Positions 8,564 through 18,058 of a stretch of 64,000 nucleotides of DNA are shown here, piece after piece. Location of the stretch: positions 207,819 to 271,818 of the forward strand of contig QCIY01000001.1 in assembly GCA_003216415.1 (NCBI GenBank). Direction: 5' to 3'. This DNA is from Prochlorococcus sp. AG-402-O16. Its GTDB lineage: Bacteria; Cyanobacteriota; Cyanobacteriia; PCC-6307; Cyanobiaceae. How positions within the stretch are numbered: the stretch's first letter is position 1; every line of letters begins with the position of its first letter. The notes below the pieces were generated by a model. It ran no database searches and was not told the origin of the DNA. It worked only from the letters and a program-made list of their open reading frames with translations. A program made the translations under genes and the position numbers.

Positions 8564-9805
8564 ATGAGTGATTTTATCTTCACTTCTGAATCTGTAACTG
8601 AAGGCCATCCTGACAAAATATGTGATCAAATAAGTGACGCAGTTTTAGATGCCTTACTAACAGAAGATCCAGAAAGCAGAGTTGCATGCGAAACTGTCGT
8701 TAATACTGGTCTTTGTTTACTTACTGGAGAAATAACTTCAAAAGCAAAAGTCGATTATATTAAGCTTGTTAGGAATGTAATTAAAGAAATTGGATATGAA
8801 GGTTATAGAGCAGGTGGTTTTGACGCAAATAGTTGTGCTGTTTTAGTAGCCCTAGATGAGCAATCACCAGATATTTCACAAGGAGTAAACGACGCAGATG
8901 ATGTTAATGATGATTTGGAAGACAATACCGGAGCTGGTGACCAAGGCATAATGTTTGGTTATGCATGCGATGAAACTCCTGAGTTGATGCCTTTGCCGAT
9001 TAGCTTGGCTCATAGATTAGCCATTCAACTTGCCAAAGTTAGACATGAAAAAGTACTTGATTATCTCCTCCCTGATGGCAAAACACAAGTTAGCATTAAT
9101 TACGAAAAAGGGTTACCAGTTTCAATCAATACCATTTTAATTTCAACTCAACATAATCCTGAAATTGATGGGATCACAAATGAAGAAGAAATTCGTCAAA
9201 GAATAAAAGAAGATTTATGGACGAATGTTGTAATTCCAGCTACTGAAGATTTAGAAATTAAACCAAACATTTACAAAACAAGATTTCTTGTAAACCCCAC
9301 GGGTAAATTTGTCGTAGGAGGCCCTCAAGGAGATGCCGGGCTCACTGGTAGGAAAATTATTGTAGATACTTACGGTGGTTATGCAAGACACGGAGGAGGG
9401 GCATTCTCCGGCAAAGATCCCACAAAAGTTGATAGATCAGCGGCTTATGCAGCACGTTATGTAGCTAAAAGCATAGTTAAGGCAAAATTAGCCAAAAAAG
9501 TAGAAGTGCAATTAAGTTATGCTATTGGAGTTGCAAAACCGATTTCCATTCTCGTTGAAACATTTGATACTGGTGTTATTTCACAATCTAAATTGACTGA
9601 GCTTATTAAACAGCACTTTGATTTAAGACCTGCAGCAATAATAAAAGAATTTAACCTAAGAAATCTACCAAAAAACATGGGAGGTAAATTTTTCAGAAAG
9701 ACCGCCTCCTACGGACACTTTGGCAGAAGAGATCTTGAGCTCCCTTGGGAAAATGTTGAAGAAAAAGCAGCCATATTAGAAGAGGCATCCAAAATATTTT
9801 TATAA
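8564..9805 (+). CDS. metK: S-adenosylmethionine synthetase
   Basis: Makes S-adenosylmethionine from ATP and methionine. The 413-residue length is normal. Hallmarks are [14 protein letters not shown] (residues 13-26; GHPDK binds ATP/metal), [12 protein letters not shown], and the Gly-rich [20 protein letters not shown] phosphate loop. The 140-base leader contains no structure that I recognise as a SAM riboswitch. The next gene, a sugar kinase, begins 12 bases after the stop, so the two may be co-transcribed. Confidence 0.97.
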   Translation: MSDFIFTSESVTEGHPDKICDQISDAVLDALLTEDPESRVACETVVNTGLCLLTGEITSKAKVDYIKLVRNVIKEIGYEGYRAGGFDANSCAVLVALDEQSPDISQGVNDADDVNDDLEDNTGAGDQGIMFGYACDETPELMPLPISLAHRLAIQLAKVRHEKVLDYLLPDGKTQVSINYEKGLPVSINTILISTQHNPEIDGITNEEEIRQRIKEDLWTNVVIPATEDLEIKPNIYKTRFLVNPTGKFVVGGPQGDAGLTGRKIIVDTYGGYARHGGGAFSGKDPTKVDRSAAYAARYVAKSIVKAKLAKKVEVQLSYAIGVAKPISILVETFDTGVISQSKLTELIKQHFDLRPAAIIKEFNLRNLPKNMGGKFFRKTASYGHFGRRDLELPWENVEEKAAILEEASKIFL

Positions 9806-9817
9806 GATATTTTTTAT

Positions 9818-11047
9818 ATGCCTTATAATTTTTATGGTGGGTTAGATTTTGGAACCAGCGGTGCAAGAATATCCATAATTGATCATCATCAAGAATTAAT
9901 ATATTCAAATTCAGTGCCTTATTTATACAACTTTGAAAATCCAAATTCGTGGATCAACTCTTGTAAAAAACTCTTAGATAGATTACCTATTAAGGTAAAA
10001 AGTAACCTTAAAAAACTGGCTATTTCTGGAACTTCTGGAACTTTGACAGCATCTAATTTAAAAGGGGAGCCGATGGGGGAAGCAATACCATATCACCAAG
10101 CATGTAATGAACATAAAGTCCTTATTGAATCGTTAACTTCTGGAGAAGAACATTTACGAACCCCATACAGTAGTCTTGCAAAAGCATTAAATCTAATAGA
10201 TAAATATGGCACAAATATACTTCTAAGGCATCAATCTGATTGGATAACTGGCTGGTTTTTAAAAGATTGGACCCATGGAGAAGAAGGTAACAATCTCAAA
10301 CTTGGTTGGGATTTAACAAAAGAATCGTGGCCAAAAAGCTATCTGAATACTTCATGGAAAAAATGCTTGCCTCAAATAATTAAAAGTGGAAAAATTATAG
10401 GACAAGTAAATTCTGATTTAGCAAAAAGATTTAACTTAAATAAGAAATTAATATTAATCTCGGGCACCACTGATTCTAATGCAAGTTTAATAGCCACAAA
10501 TTTAGGGAAAGAAGATGGGCTTACAGTTTTAGGAACAACTATTGTGGTTAAAAAAATTATTAATAAGCCAATAAAAGAACAAGGAATTACAACCCATAGA
10601 GTTAGTGGCGAATGGATATGTGGAGGGTCATCAAACGCAGGATGCGGTATCTTATCTAAATTCTATTCTGATTTAGAAATCAAGGAACTCAGTCGACAAA
10701 TAAATCCATCTGAAAACACTTCTTTAAATCTTTTACCTCTTAATAGTAAAGGAGAGAGATTTCCTATTAATAATTCTAATTTAGAACCGATTCTTGGCCC
10801 TAGACCAGTAAGCGACTCACTTTATTTACATGCATTATTCGAGGGGCTAGCAAACATTGAATTGAAAGGATGGGAAAAACTAAGCGAACTTACAGGTTCA
10901 CTTCCAAAAAAAATTATTACTGTTGGTGGAGGTTCAAAAAACCCTCAATGGAGAAAAATAAGAGAAAAAATTATAAATATACCAATAGTTTCATGTAATA
11001 AAACTACTTCATTTGGCACTGCATTATTAGCCATTAATTCAAACTAA
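9818..11047 (+). CDS. FGGY-family carbohydrate kinase (probably D-ribulose/xylulose kinase-like)
   Basis: ATP-dependent sugar kinase of the ASKHA fold. The N-terminal phosphate-1 motif is GGLDFGTSGARISIID (residues 7-22) and an ISGTSGT loop follows near residue 70. The second domain begins with LISGTTDSNASLIATNLG, containing the catalytic-type Asp, and carries the C-terminal adenosine motif ITVGGGSKNPQWRK. At 409 residues it is shorter than bacterial xylulokinases (about 480). It resembles the compact cyanobacterial and plant enzymes, some of which have been shown to act on D-ribulose. The substrate is an inference. tRNA-Phe lies about 90 bases downstream. Confidence 0.8.
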   Translation: MPYNFYGGLDFGTSGARISIIDHHQELIYSNSVPYLYNFENPNSWINSCKKLLDRLPIKVKSNLKKLAISGTSGTLTASNLKGEPMGEAIPYHQACNEHKVLIESLTSGEEHLRTPYSSLAKALNLIDKYGTNILLRHQSDWITGWFLKDWTHGEEGNNLKLGWDLTKESWPKSYLNTSWKKCLPQIIKSGKIIGQVNSDLAKRFNLNKKLILISGTTDSNASLIATNLGKEDGLTVLGTTIVVKKIINKPIKEQGITTHRVSGEWICGGSSNAGCGILSKFYSDLEIKELSRQINPSENTSLNLLPLNSKGERFPINNSNLEPILGPRPVSDSLYLHALFEGLANIELKGWEKLSELTGSLPKKIITVGGGSKNPQWRKIREKIINIPIVSCNKTTSFGTALLAINSN

Positions 11048-11136
11048 TAATTTTTAAATATTTGATAAAGATATAAGATTTTTAATGAAAAGGGTTTCAC
11101 AAACTACACATCTTAATTTAGAGTAGACAGGTTAGA

Positions 11137-11209
11137 GCCGGGATAGCTCAGTTGGTAGAGCAGGCGACTGAAAATCGCCGTGTCCCCAGTTCAAATCTGG
11201 GTCCTGGCA
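11137..11209 (+). tRNA. trnF: tRNA-Phe (anticodon GAA)
   Basis: A 73-base cloverleaf. The acceptor stem GCCGGGA pairs with TCCTGGC (one G-T pair), with discriminator A. The D arm contains AGCTCAGTTGGTAGAGC. The anticodon arm GGCGA-CTGAAAA-TCGCC has anticodon GAA. The T arm is CCCAG-TTCAAAT-CTGGG. CCA is not encoded. Confidence 0.97.
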
Positions 11210-11216
11210 CATTTTT

Positions 11217-11240
11217 ACCCTTTCTTTGATAGGGTTTTTT
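11217..11240 (+). terminator. Weak intrinsic terminator after tRNA-Phe
   Basis: ACCCT and AGGGT can pair around a 9-base loop and are followed by TTTTTTCTTTTTTT. The stem is only 5 bp, but it sits 8 bases after the tRNA with a long T run, a typical end for a tRNA transcript. Confidence 0.45.
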
Positions 11241-11390
11241 CTTTTTTTAAATGGTCTAAGACTTTTCGGTATTAAAATTTTGATTAATATTGTCAAATTT
11301 TTCATTTTACTTTTTAAAAATCAATCCTCCCTATAAAAAAAACTGATACTCTAAATAATTTTTCAAACAAAAAAATCAAAAATTTTCAAA

Positions 11391-12059
11391 ATGAATATCA
11401 AATCATTAGAAAAAAAAATAAGTAGTATTAAACCAATATATAAATATACTTTCTTAATAATCTTATTACTAGCTCTCATAGTAGCTTTAGTAAGCTATTT
11501 ATTGATAACATATGAGGCTCAAATCAAATTATTTGTAGAAAAAGCTGGTATTTGGGGGCCACTCATAATTTTTCTAGCAAGAGGCATAAGCATAATTTTT
11601 CCAGCTTTACCAAGTTCTATCTTTTCTTTAATAGCAGGCGGAGTTTTTGGATTCAAACAAGGCTACATAACAATTGTTTTCTCAGACCTAATTTGTTGTC
11701 AACTTGCATTCTTTATAGCTCGTAACTACGGAAGAATTCCTGTTGAACGTTTAGTAGGCAAAAAGCCTATGCAACGTCTAGAAAAATTTAACCGATATCA
11801 ACTCGAAGAGAATTTCTTTTTAATGACAGGACTTCTTATGACAGGATTATTTGATTTTTTGAGTTACTCTATAGGTTTAGGAGGGACAAGATGGAAGACT
11901 TTTACCCCCGCATTAGTTATTAGTTTATTAATATCAGACTCAATTTTAGTTGCCGTAGGTGCTGAAATTGGGAAACAAATTTATCTGGTCATTCCTCTTC
12001 TAATTGCTTTTGCTTTTGCTATTTTTCAAGGTGTAAGAAAAAATAGAAAATCTCAATAA
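11391..12059 (+). CDS. TVP38/TMEM64 (DedA/SNARE-associated) family membrane protein
   Basis: Integral membrane protein of 222 residues. A basic N-terminus leads to a first helix at about residues 20-42. The core then has the family pattern: FLARGISIIFPALPSSIFSLIAGGVFGFKQGY (re-entrant loop region), a helix with a following Arg near FFIARNYGR, and a C-terminal helical pair. Members of this family are implicated in lipid scrambling or envelope homeostasis, but the role here is not known. It stands alone after tRNA-Phe, with about 180 A+T-rich bases between them. Confidence 0.82.
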   Translation: MNIKSLEKKISSIKPIYKYTFLIILLLALIVALVSYLLITYEAQIKLFVEKAGIWGPLIIFLARGISIIFPALPSSIFSLIAGGVFGFKQGYITIVFSDLICCQLAFFIARNYGRIPVERLVGKKPMQRLEKFNRYQLEENFFLMTGLLMTGLFDFLSYSIGLGGTRWKTFTPALVISLLISDSILVAVGAEIGKQIYLVIPLLIAFAFAIFQGVRKNRKSQ

Positions 12060-12143
12060 TTTAATAAGTGATAAAGTAAATAATTTTTAAAAATATTAAT
12101 TCCAGGAAATTTTCATTTATTTAAAACTTATGTAACTTTCTAG

Positions 12144-12569
12144 TCAATCCTTATAATTACAAACTTGACCAATTACACCAAGTATAAGTTGATCACCATT
12201 TGGATCTTGCCAATCCGAATTATTATTTAAAGAAGTATTTAATTGATCAGTACCTACAGCTACATCTCTAAAAGATTTCTCAAAGCAATTAATATCCATT
12301 GTGTAAATAATATCCTGAGTAATTTCACTTTTGTTTTTTGGAATGAATTTACTTATTACCCTTACAGAGCCATCTCTATTTCTTTGAAGACTTTTTTTGT
12401 CCCATACTTGCTCTCCATAATTGCTCTTAGGTACTCCAACCCATTCTGGAGATAACGCAAATGCATTCTTTGGTGTAATACTAATAAAAATTATAAAAAA
12501 AAAGCTTATTACAAAAATTAATTTCTGAGGGACCATTGATTGAATATTATTATTTCCAAAGTTTTTCAT
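12144..12569 (-). CDS. Secreted or periplasmic protein, surface-adhesin E-like fold possible
   Basis: A 141-residue protein with a clear signal peptide. A basic, polar N-terminus is followed by a hydrophobic core (LIFVISFFFIIFISI, about residues 17-31) and probable cleavage at AFA-LS near residue 39. The mature part has WVGVPKSNYGEQVWD, a strand-like VRVISKFIP, YTMDINC, and a terminal VCNYKD. The two Cys residues (about 94 and 137) could form a disulfide. The W...D...V pattern followed by MDINC resembles small export proteins annotated as surface-adhesin E-like, but I only half-recognise it. Function unknown. Confidence 0.7.
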   Translation of the reverse strand: MKNFGNNNIQSMVPQKLIFVISFFFIIFISITPKNAFALSPEWVGVPKSNYGEQVWDKKSLQRNRDGSVRVISKFIPKNKSEITQDIIYTMDINCFEKSFRDVAVGTDQLNTSLNNNSDWQDPNGDQLILGVIGQVCNYKD

Positions 12570-12786
12570 AATAATTCCATTTCTGAGAATCAGTATTAAG
12601 ATAACTAAGTTTTGGATATACAGTCAACCTAAAAATTAAAGCTATTATTTTAGGAATCAAAAAGAAAGATTTTTTAAAGAAATAATTTTTTACCCTCAAA
12701 ACAAGATATAACATTTTTGCAAACAAAAAAATTTAATATAGTAATTCATGCAAGAATATAAATCTATGATTTTTAAAGTTATTTAG

Positions 12787-12966
12787 ATGACTACATTAAG
12801 ACCAACTTCATATAATCGCCCTGGGGAACAAATATCAACTACTCCTTCTGGATTAAAAGTAACTTCTGCAAAGAGATTGATGGTGGATTCAATGGTAAGA
12901 ATGATTCAAAAAGCAGAAAATCATTCAGTAGAAGATAAACTTGACGAAGAATCTAATAACAATTAA
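12787..12966 (+). CDS. Small conserved-looking hypothetical protein, 59 residues, overlapping cpeS
   Basis: An ATG at 12787 opens a 59-codon frame ending with TAA at 12964-12966. The product begins [20 protein letters not shown], continues with a helical stretch ([19 protein letters not shown]), and ends in an acidic/Asn tail. It has no membrane span or Cys. Its last 26 bases overlap the start of cpeS in another frame, so translation is probably coupled and a link to phycoerythrin chromophore attachment is possible. A TATAAAT-like box lies about 30 bases upstream. I do not recognise the family. Confidence 0.7.
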   Translation: MTTLRPTSYNRPGEQISTTPSGLKVTSAKRLMVDSMVRMIQKAENHSVEDKLDEESNNN

Positions 12967-13492
12967 TCAATTTATTGATAAAAGTATAGGAGAGTGGAAA
13001 TCTATAAGAAGTACACACACTCTAGCTTTTCAGGAATTTGAGAACTCAATAAGTAAAATATACATAAAACATATCAACTCAAAAAATAAAAAAGTAGTTG
13101 AAGTTTTAAAAAAATATAATTTAAGCTTAAAACTTGAGGCCATACCCATTTCTATAAAGTGGCAAGCTACCAGTGATTGGGAAGATGATGATACAAGCGA
13201 GGAAGATGAAACTATTTTGATATTCTTACCCAAAGATGAAGATTCAGGAATTGTTTTACGAAATAAAGGTTATACGGAATCAAGTATTACATCTTCAAAT
13301 TATTTTATTGATGAACAAAATAATTTACACATTAAAACTATTTACAAATCAACAGTCTCCGAAGAAAGAATTTCCTTTTTATCCACTCACATAAGATCCA
13401 GATTTTCTACTATTAGAAATCAAGAAAATAACTCAGTAATACAGACATCCCATACTTCAGAGATAAGGAATTTAGCTAGTTTAAGAGATTAA
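12941..13492 (+). CDS. cpeS: CpeS-type phycobiliprotein chromophore lyase
   Basis: Attaches a bilin (phycoerythrobilin expected) to the Cys82-type site of a phycoerythrin beta chain. The 183-residue beta-barrel (lipocalin-like) protein has the family landmarks: [20 protein letters not shown] near the N-terminus (W, R and H of the bilin pocket) and [15 protein letters not shown] (about residues 66-80), the acidic loop with catalytic-type Asp/Glu. There is no ATG upstream of the conserved region, so the TTG at 12941 inside the preceding small gene is the best start. The gene is convergent with cpeB, its likely substrate, and overlaps it by 17 bases at the 3' ends. Confidence 0.85.
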   Translation: MTKNLITINQFIDKSIGEWKSIRSTHTLAFQEFENSISKIYIKHINSKNKKVVEVLKKYNLSLKLEAIPISIKWQATSDWEDDDTSEEDETILIFLPKDEDSGIVLRNKGYTESSITSSNYFIDEQNNLHIKTIYKSTVSEERISFLSTHIRSRFSTIRNQENNSVIQTSHTSEIRNLASLRD

Positions 13493-13988
13493 TTATCCTT
13501 TCAAATTGAAACTCTGTTTCAGAAATTAAATTTGGAAGATAGCTTTTGTTTCCTTGCATATTATTAACTGTTGATCTTAGATCAGAGATGGTTGCATCTC
13601 GCATTAATTTAATAACCCTTCTTGCATTTCTTAAAGGTACCCCAAGAGCAAGATAGGTATTTTTAAGATCCTTCAAACAACTTTTTTCTAAAACTGATTC
13701 ATCATTAGAAATTAAAAGATAAGCAACAATCCTTAGGATTATTTCTCCATCTCTTAAACAAACGGACATCTTGTTAGTAGTATTTAAAGATGTTGTTGAA
13801 TTAACTGAATCTTGATTTTCGCAAATCATTGCTGTTACAGCATCTGCTGCAATTGCATGTGAATTTTTGGTTATTGAGGTTATTGCATCTAATCTCGAGT
13901 TTGAACTATTAATAAATTCTTTTAAACTGCTTAAATCATTTAATTTCTTATCAGCGGACAATAGTTGGTTATTCTTTAAAACTGACAT
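13476..13988 (-). CDS. cpeB: Degenerate phycoerythrin beta chain
   Basis: Globin-like phycobiliprotein subunit of 170 residues. AMICENQ (C56), [19 protein letters not shown] (C77) and [21 protein letters not shown] identify the beta-phycoerythrin family. C77 is the Cys82-type bilin site and is kept. The partner of the doubly linked bilin at Cys50 appears replaced by His44, with the Cys61 equivalent (C56) kept. The C-terminal Cys159-type site is missing. No cpeA or linker genes lie nearby, so a phycobilisome is not expected. This is the reduced form known from high-light Prochlorococcus, where it probably carries one chromophore. Its role is unresolved (photoreception has been suggested). Confidence 0.92.
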   Translation of the reverse strand: MSVLKNNQLLSADKKLNDLSSLKEFINSSNSRLDAITSITKNSHAIAADAVTAMICENQDSVNSTTSLNTTNKMSVCLRDGEIILRIVAYLLISNDESVLEKSCLKDLKNTYLALGVPLRNARRVIKLMRDATISDLRSTVNNMQGNKSYLPNLISETEFQFERIINLLN

Positions 13989-14167
13989 TCTTAAATTAAA
14001 AAAATTAAAGTTCGAATCTTAGAATAGTACAAAGCTTGTAAAAACAATACATTTTAAAAATTAACGCAACGCTTCTTAATTAATAACTTCATTCCAAAGT
14101 GATAGTTAAAATAATTCAAATAAAAAAATTTTTTCCGCTAATATAAAACTACGTTTTTAATAAAGTT

Positions 14168-14374
14168 TTGGATCAGCAAGATTTAAAATTATCAAAGGAA
14201 CTTATTTCATCTTACAAAAAAAGATTGGAACAAGAAATTCTTGACAGAAGTATTAAATTAAGAATGCCCCAAAATAAATTTGAAGAAATAATCCATAACA
14301 ATAATGAACTTATTAATTTAAAAAAAGCATTAGAACTGCTAGAAATGGAATCTGAACCTCATAGTAAAGTCTGA
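14168..14374 (+). CDS. Small hypothetical helical protein upstream of uvrD
   Basis: A 68-residue, highly charged protein starting at TTG 14168. It reads as two helices: LSKELISSYKKRLEQEILDRSIKLR and KFEEIIHNNNELINLKKALELLEME. Coiled-coil or helical-hairpin structure is likely. It has no Cys, signal peptide or membrane segment. It lies 22 bases upstream of the helicase gene in the same direction and may be co-transcribed with it. Family and function not recognised; the TTG start is uncertain. Confidence 0.6.
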   Translation: MDQQDLKLSKELISSYKKRLEQEILDRSIKLRMPQNKFEEIIHNNNELINLKKALELLEMESEPHSKV

Positions 14375-14396
14375 TTTTTGAAAAAACCTTCCAAAA

Positions 14397-16805
14397 GTGC
14401 CTCAAACTAACAATTTCCTTTTTAAGTCTTTAAACAATGAACAACTTCAAGCAGTAAGACATGTTTATGGGCCACTATTAGTCGTAGCAGGTGCAGGTAG
14501 CGGAAAGACAAAAGCTCTTACCCACAGAATTGCAAATCTTATTGAGGGTAACTCTATAGATCCCCATAACATTCTCGCAGTCACTTTCACTAACAAAGCT
14601 GCTAAAGAAATGAAGGCAAGATTAGAGGTTCTTCTAGCCCAAGAATTAGCTTTCATTCAATTTGGGCAGCCTTGGGCAACTCTCAAAGAAATTGATCAAA
14701 ATCAATTAAGAACAAACGTTCACCAAGAGAGGCTTCAGAACCTTTGGATCGGTACTTTCCATTCTTTATTTTCAAGACTTCTGAGATACGATATTGAAAA
14801 ATATACTGATCCAGAAGGCCTAAAATGGACAAGGCAATTTTCAATTTACGATGAAACAGATTCTCAAACATTAGTAAAAGAAATTATCAGTCAAGATATG
14901 AACCTTGACCCAAAAAGATATGATCCCAAAAAGATTAAAAGATTAATAAGTAATGCTAAAAATCAATGCTTAACTTCTAATGATCTTTTAGAAAAAGCAG
15001 ATAATAATTTTGATAAAACAGTTGCAGAAGCCTACAAGAGATATAGAATTTCGCTCTCAAAAAATAATTCTTTAGACTTTGATGATCTTCTACTTTTGCC
15101 TGTTTTCTTATTGAGGCAAAATGATATAGTCAGAGATTACTGGCACAAAAGATTTAAACATATTTTAGTTGACGAATATCAAGATACAAATAGAACACAA
15201 TATGAACTTATAAAATTAATTACGGCTGGAAATACTGAACCAAAAAAATTCTTCAATTGGGAAGATCGGTCAATTTTTGTAGTTGGGGATGCTGATCAAA
15301 GTATTTATAGTTTCAGAGCAGCTGACTTCAGAATTTTAATTGGTTTTCAAGAAGATTTTAAAACTTCAATCAACGACGATACAAAATCATCTTTAATTAA
15401 ATTAGAAGAAAATTATAGGTCATCTTCTAATATCCTTGATGCTGCAAACTCACTAATTGAAAACAACTCTGAAAGAATTGACAAAGTTTTAAAGGCTACT
15501 AAAGAAAAAGGGGAACTTTTAACGTTACTCAGCTGTGATGATGAAATTTCCGAGGCAGAAGCAATTACCAATAAAATAAAATCACTCAATAACCAAAATC
15601 AAAACCCAATTTGGAAAAATTTTGCAATTTTATATCGAACCAGAGCTCAGTCAAGAGTATTAGAAGAGTCTCTTGTAAGGTGGCGCATTCCTTATACAAT
15701 TTTTGGAGGATTGCGTTTTTATGATAGAAGAGAAATTAAAGATGCAATAGCATATTTGAAAGTTCTGGTTAATTCTTCAGATAACGTTAGTCTTTTACGA
15801 ATCATAAATGTTCCTAGAAGAGGGATTGGTAAGACTACTATTCAAAAACTTAATGAACTATCTAATAGGTTAAATATCCCATTATGGGAAGTTCTTAATG
15901 ATAAGCAAAGTCTTGAAGAAACAATAGGCCGATCATCAAAAGGAATTAATAAATTTACTGAAGTTATGAATGATCTACTTTGTTATCTTGAAAATTCAGG
16001 ACCAGCTCAACTATTACAACTAATCTTAGAAAAAAGTGGTTATTTAAGTGACTTGCTCTCTAGTGGGACTGAAGAATCTGAAGATAGAAGAAATAACCTA
16101 CAAGAACTAATTAATGCAGCTACTCAATATGAAGAAGAAACAGAAAGTGGAGATGTAGAGGGATTTCTTTCTACAGCAGCCTTAACAACTGATAATGATA
16201 CGAAGAAAAATAATCCCAACTCTGTAACTCTTATGACTCTGCATAATAGTAAAGGTTTAGAATTTCAAAATGTTTTTATCACTGGGCTAGAACAAGGTCT
16301 CTTCCCTAGCCATAGATCAATAGATACTCCCTCACTTCTTGAAGAGGAAAGAAGATTATGCTACGTAGGTATTACTAGAGCTAAAGAAAGAGTTTTCTTA
16401 AGTCATGCCAGAGAAAGAAGATTATGGGGTGGAATGCGTGAAGCAACAATTCCTTCAATATTTCTTTCAGAAATACCTGAAGATTTAATGGATGGCGAAT
16501 TACCACAAACTGGAGGTGCTTCAATTAGAAGAGATTGGCATCTTGATCGTTTAACTAGAGTTGATCGAAACAATCCAAATGAATTTGTTAACAAACCAAT
16601 AAATGCAGTAAGGAAATTATATTCAGGTCCCAGTAAAGGGAAAAGCTGGATAGTTGGAGATAAGCTAATTCACTCGAAGTTTGGGAAAGGTGAAATCATA
16701 CATATTTTTGGGAGTGGTGAAAAAATATCTTTAGCAGTAAAATTTGGTGATAAAGGAAGTAAAATTCTAGATCCCAGATTAGCTCCAATTCGTTATGTAA
16801 GTTAA
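14397..16805 (+). CDS. uvrD: UvrD/PcrA-type superfamily 1 DNA helicase
   Basis: ATP-driven 3'-5' DNA helicase used in nucleotide excision repair and replication restart. The 802-residue protein shows SF1A motifs in order: Q motif LNNEQLQAV, Walker A AGAGSGKT (31-38), FTNKAAKEMKARL (motif Ia), ILVDEYQDTNRTQ (Walker B), VVGDADQSIYSFRAA (motif III), LEENYRSS (IV), TLMTLHNSKGLEF (V) and LEEERRLCYVGITRAKE (VI). The C-terminus ends in a PcrA/UvrD-type tail (GDKLIHSKFGKGEII...) that often binds RNA polymerase. It starts at GTG 14397. cca follows after 5 bases. Confidence 0.95.
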   Translation: MPQTNNFLFKSLNNEQLQAVRHVYGPLLVVAGAGSGKTKALTHRIANLIEGNSIDPHNILAVTFTNKAAKEMKARLEVLLAQELAFIQFGQPWATLKEIDQNQLRTNVHQERLQNLWIGTFHSLFSRLLRYDIEKYTDPEGLKWTRQFSIYDETDSQTLVKEIISQDMNLDPKRYDPKKIKRLISNAKNQCLTSNDLLEKADNNFDKTVAEAYKRYRISLSKNNSLDFDDLLLLPVFLLRQNDIVRDYWHKRFKHILVDEYQDTNRTQYELIKLITAGNTEPKKFFNWEDRSIFVVGDADQSIYSFRAADFRILIGFQEDFKTSINDDTKSSLIKLEENYRSSSNILDAANSLIENNSERIDKVLKATKEKGELLTLLSCDDEISEAEAITNKIKSLNNQNQNPIWKNFAILYRTRAQSRVLEESLVRWRIPYTIFGGLRFYDRREIKDAIAYLKVLVNSSDNVSLLRIINVPRRGIGKTTIQKLNELSNRLNIPLWEVLNDKQSLEETIGRSSKGINKFTEVMNDLLCYLENSGPAQLLQLILEKSGYLSDLLSSGTEESEDRRNNLQELINAATQYEEETESGDVEGFLSTAALTTDNDTKKNNPNSVTLMTLHNSKGLEFQNVFITGLEQGLFPSHRSIDTPSLLEEERRLCYVGITRAKERVFLSHARERRLWGGMREATIPSIFLSEIPEDLMDGELPQTGGASIRRDWHLDRLTRVDRNNPNEFVNKPINAVRKLYSGPSKGKSWIVGDKLIHSKFGKGEIIHIFGSGEKISLAVKFGDKGSKILDPRLAPIRYVS

Positions 16806-16810
16806 AACTC

Positions 16811-18058
16811 ATGAACGATATCTCTGATTACATCCAAGGGGAATTAATCAAAACTCCATTTAATCTATATAACCTAATTGCTAAATACATAGAATCTAAT
16901 AATAATACTAAAGTAGCTTTTGTTGGCGGTTATTTAAGAGATTTATTAATTAGTAGATTCCATAAAAAATCGTTTTCTAAACCTGTAGATATTGATCTTG
17001 TTATTGAAGGATCCTCTATTTCTCTTGCAAAATTTATAAAAAAAAATATTGTAAATGTAGATTTATGTTTAATCAAGGAATTTAACTTATACAACACTGT
17101 AGAAATAAATATTAATGACTATAAAATTGATATTGCTTCTGCAAGAAAAGAAATTTATTCTGCTCCAGGCTTAAATCCCACAGTAAATAAAAGTACTATT
17201 GAGGAGGATCTTAAGAGGAGAGATTTCACTATAAATTCAATAGCCTTCGAGGTCTCGACAAGGAAAATCTATGATCTTTATGGAGGAATTTCTGATATAA
17301 AAAGTAAAAGATTGAACTTACTTCACAGTAATAGTATTTCAGATGATCCAAGTAGATTAATTAGATGTGCAAAATATGCTTCAAGGTTAGATTTCAATAT
17401 TTCAAATAATTCCCTCAAACAATCTCAAGAAACAGTTAGAAAATGGCCATGGAAAAGTTCAGAAACTCATCAGAAAATGATTTACCCTCCTGCACTAGGC
17501 ATTCGAATAAGAATGGAACTAGCTGAAATATGCAAACACGATAATTTGACTAATGTAGTTTCGATAATTCATAAATGGGAAATTATTTCAATCTTAAATG
17601 AAAATATTAAAGTCGATAAAAAGTTCTTAAGAGGACTAAATTGGATTAAGAAGTTAAAGGGAAATCATATGCTTTACTTTTTAAAAGATTCAGAAGATTT
17701 AAAAAAATCATGTCAAAGATTTTTGGTAAATAATAGTGAGATAAAAATATTAGAAGATTATTTAAATATCAAAAATATATTAAATACAAACCAAAAAAAA
17801 TTCAATCATTTTTCTCCATCAAGTTGGACAGAATTTATTGAGGACAGAAACCTTAATGATGAGACAGTCAAATTATTAATTTGTGATGGAGGACCATACT
17901 GGCGTAAATTGTTTAAGTGGTTATTTATTTACAAATTCATAAAATCAAAAAAAGATGGAGAAACATTAAAAAAAGAAGGATGGGATCCAGGGAAGGAGAT
18001 GGGAAAGGAAATCAAAAGATTAAGATATTTGGAAATTGACAAATTAAATAGAAATTAA
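16811..18058 (+). CDS. cca: tRNA nucleotidyltransferase / poly(A) polymerase family protein
   Basis: Class II nucleotidyltransferase of 415 residues, expected to add or repair the 3' CCA (or part of it) on tRNAs. This fits the lack of encoded CCA in all four tRNA genes of the window. Motifs are FVGGYLRDLLI (about residues 37-47), DIDLVIEGSS with the two metal-binding Asp residues, DLKRRDFTINSIAF, and DDPSRLIRCAKYASRL. The C-terminal half is divergent. Some organisms split CC- and A-addition between two enzymes, and sequence alone does not settle which this is. It follows uvrD by 5 bases and meets the SelD fusion gene tail to tail with no gap. Confidence 0.88.
   Translation: MNDISDYIQGELIKTPFNLYNLIAKYIESNNNTKVAFVGGYLRDLLISRFHKKSFSKPVDIDLVIEGSSISLAKFIKKNIVNVDLCLIKEFNLYNTVEININDYKIDIASARKEIYSAPGLNPTVNKSTIEEDLKRRDFTINSIAFEVSTRKIYDLYGGISDIKSKRLNLLHSNSISDDPSRLIRCAKYASRLDFNISNNSLKQSQETVRKWPWKSSETHQKMIYPPALGIRIRMELAEICKHDNLTNVVSIIHKWEIISILNENIKVDKKFLRGLNWIKKLKGNHMLYFLKDSEDLKKSCQRFLVNNSEIKILEDYLNIKNILNTNQKKFNHFSPSSWTEFIEDRNLNDETVKLLICDGGPYWRKLFKWLFIYKFIKSKKDGETLKKEGWDPGKEMGKEIKRLRYLEIDKLNRN

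Noticed and set aside
14028..14167. Small gene between cpeB and the 68-residue protein gene
   Set aside because: The reading frames I traced there are only about a dozen codons long.
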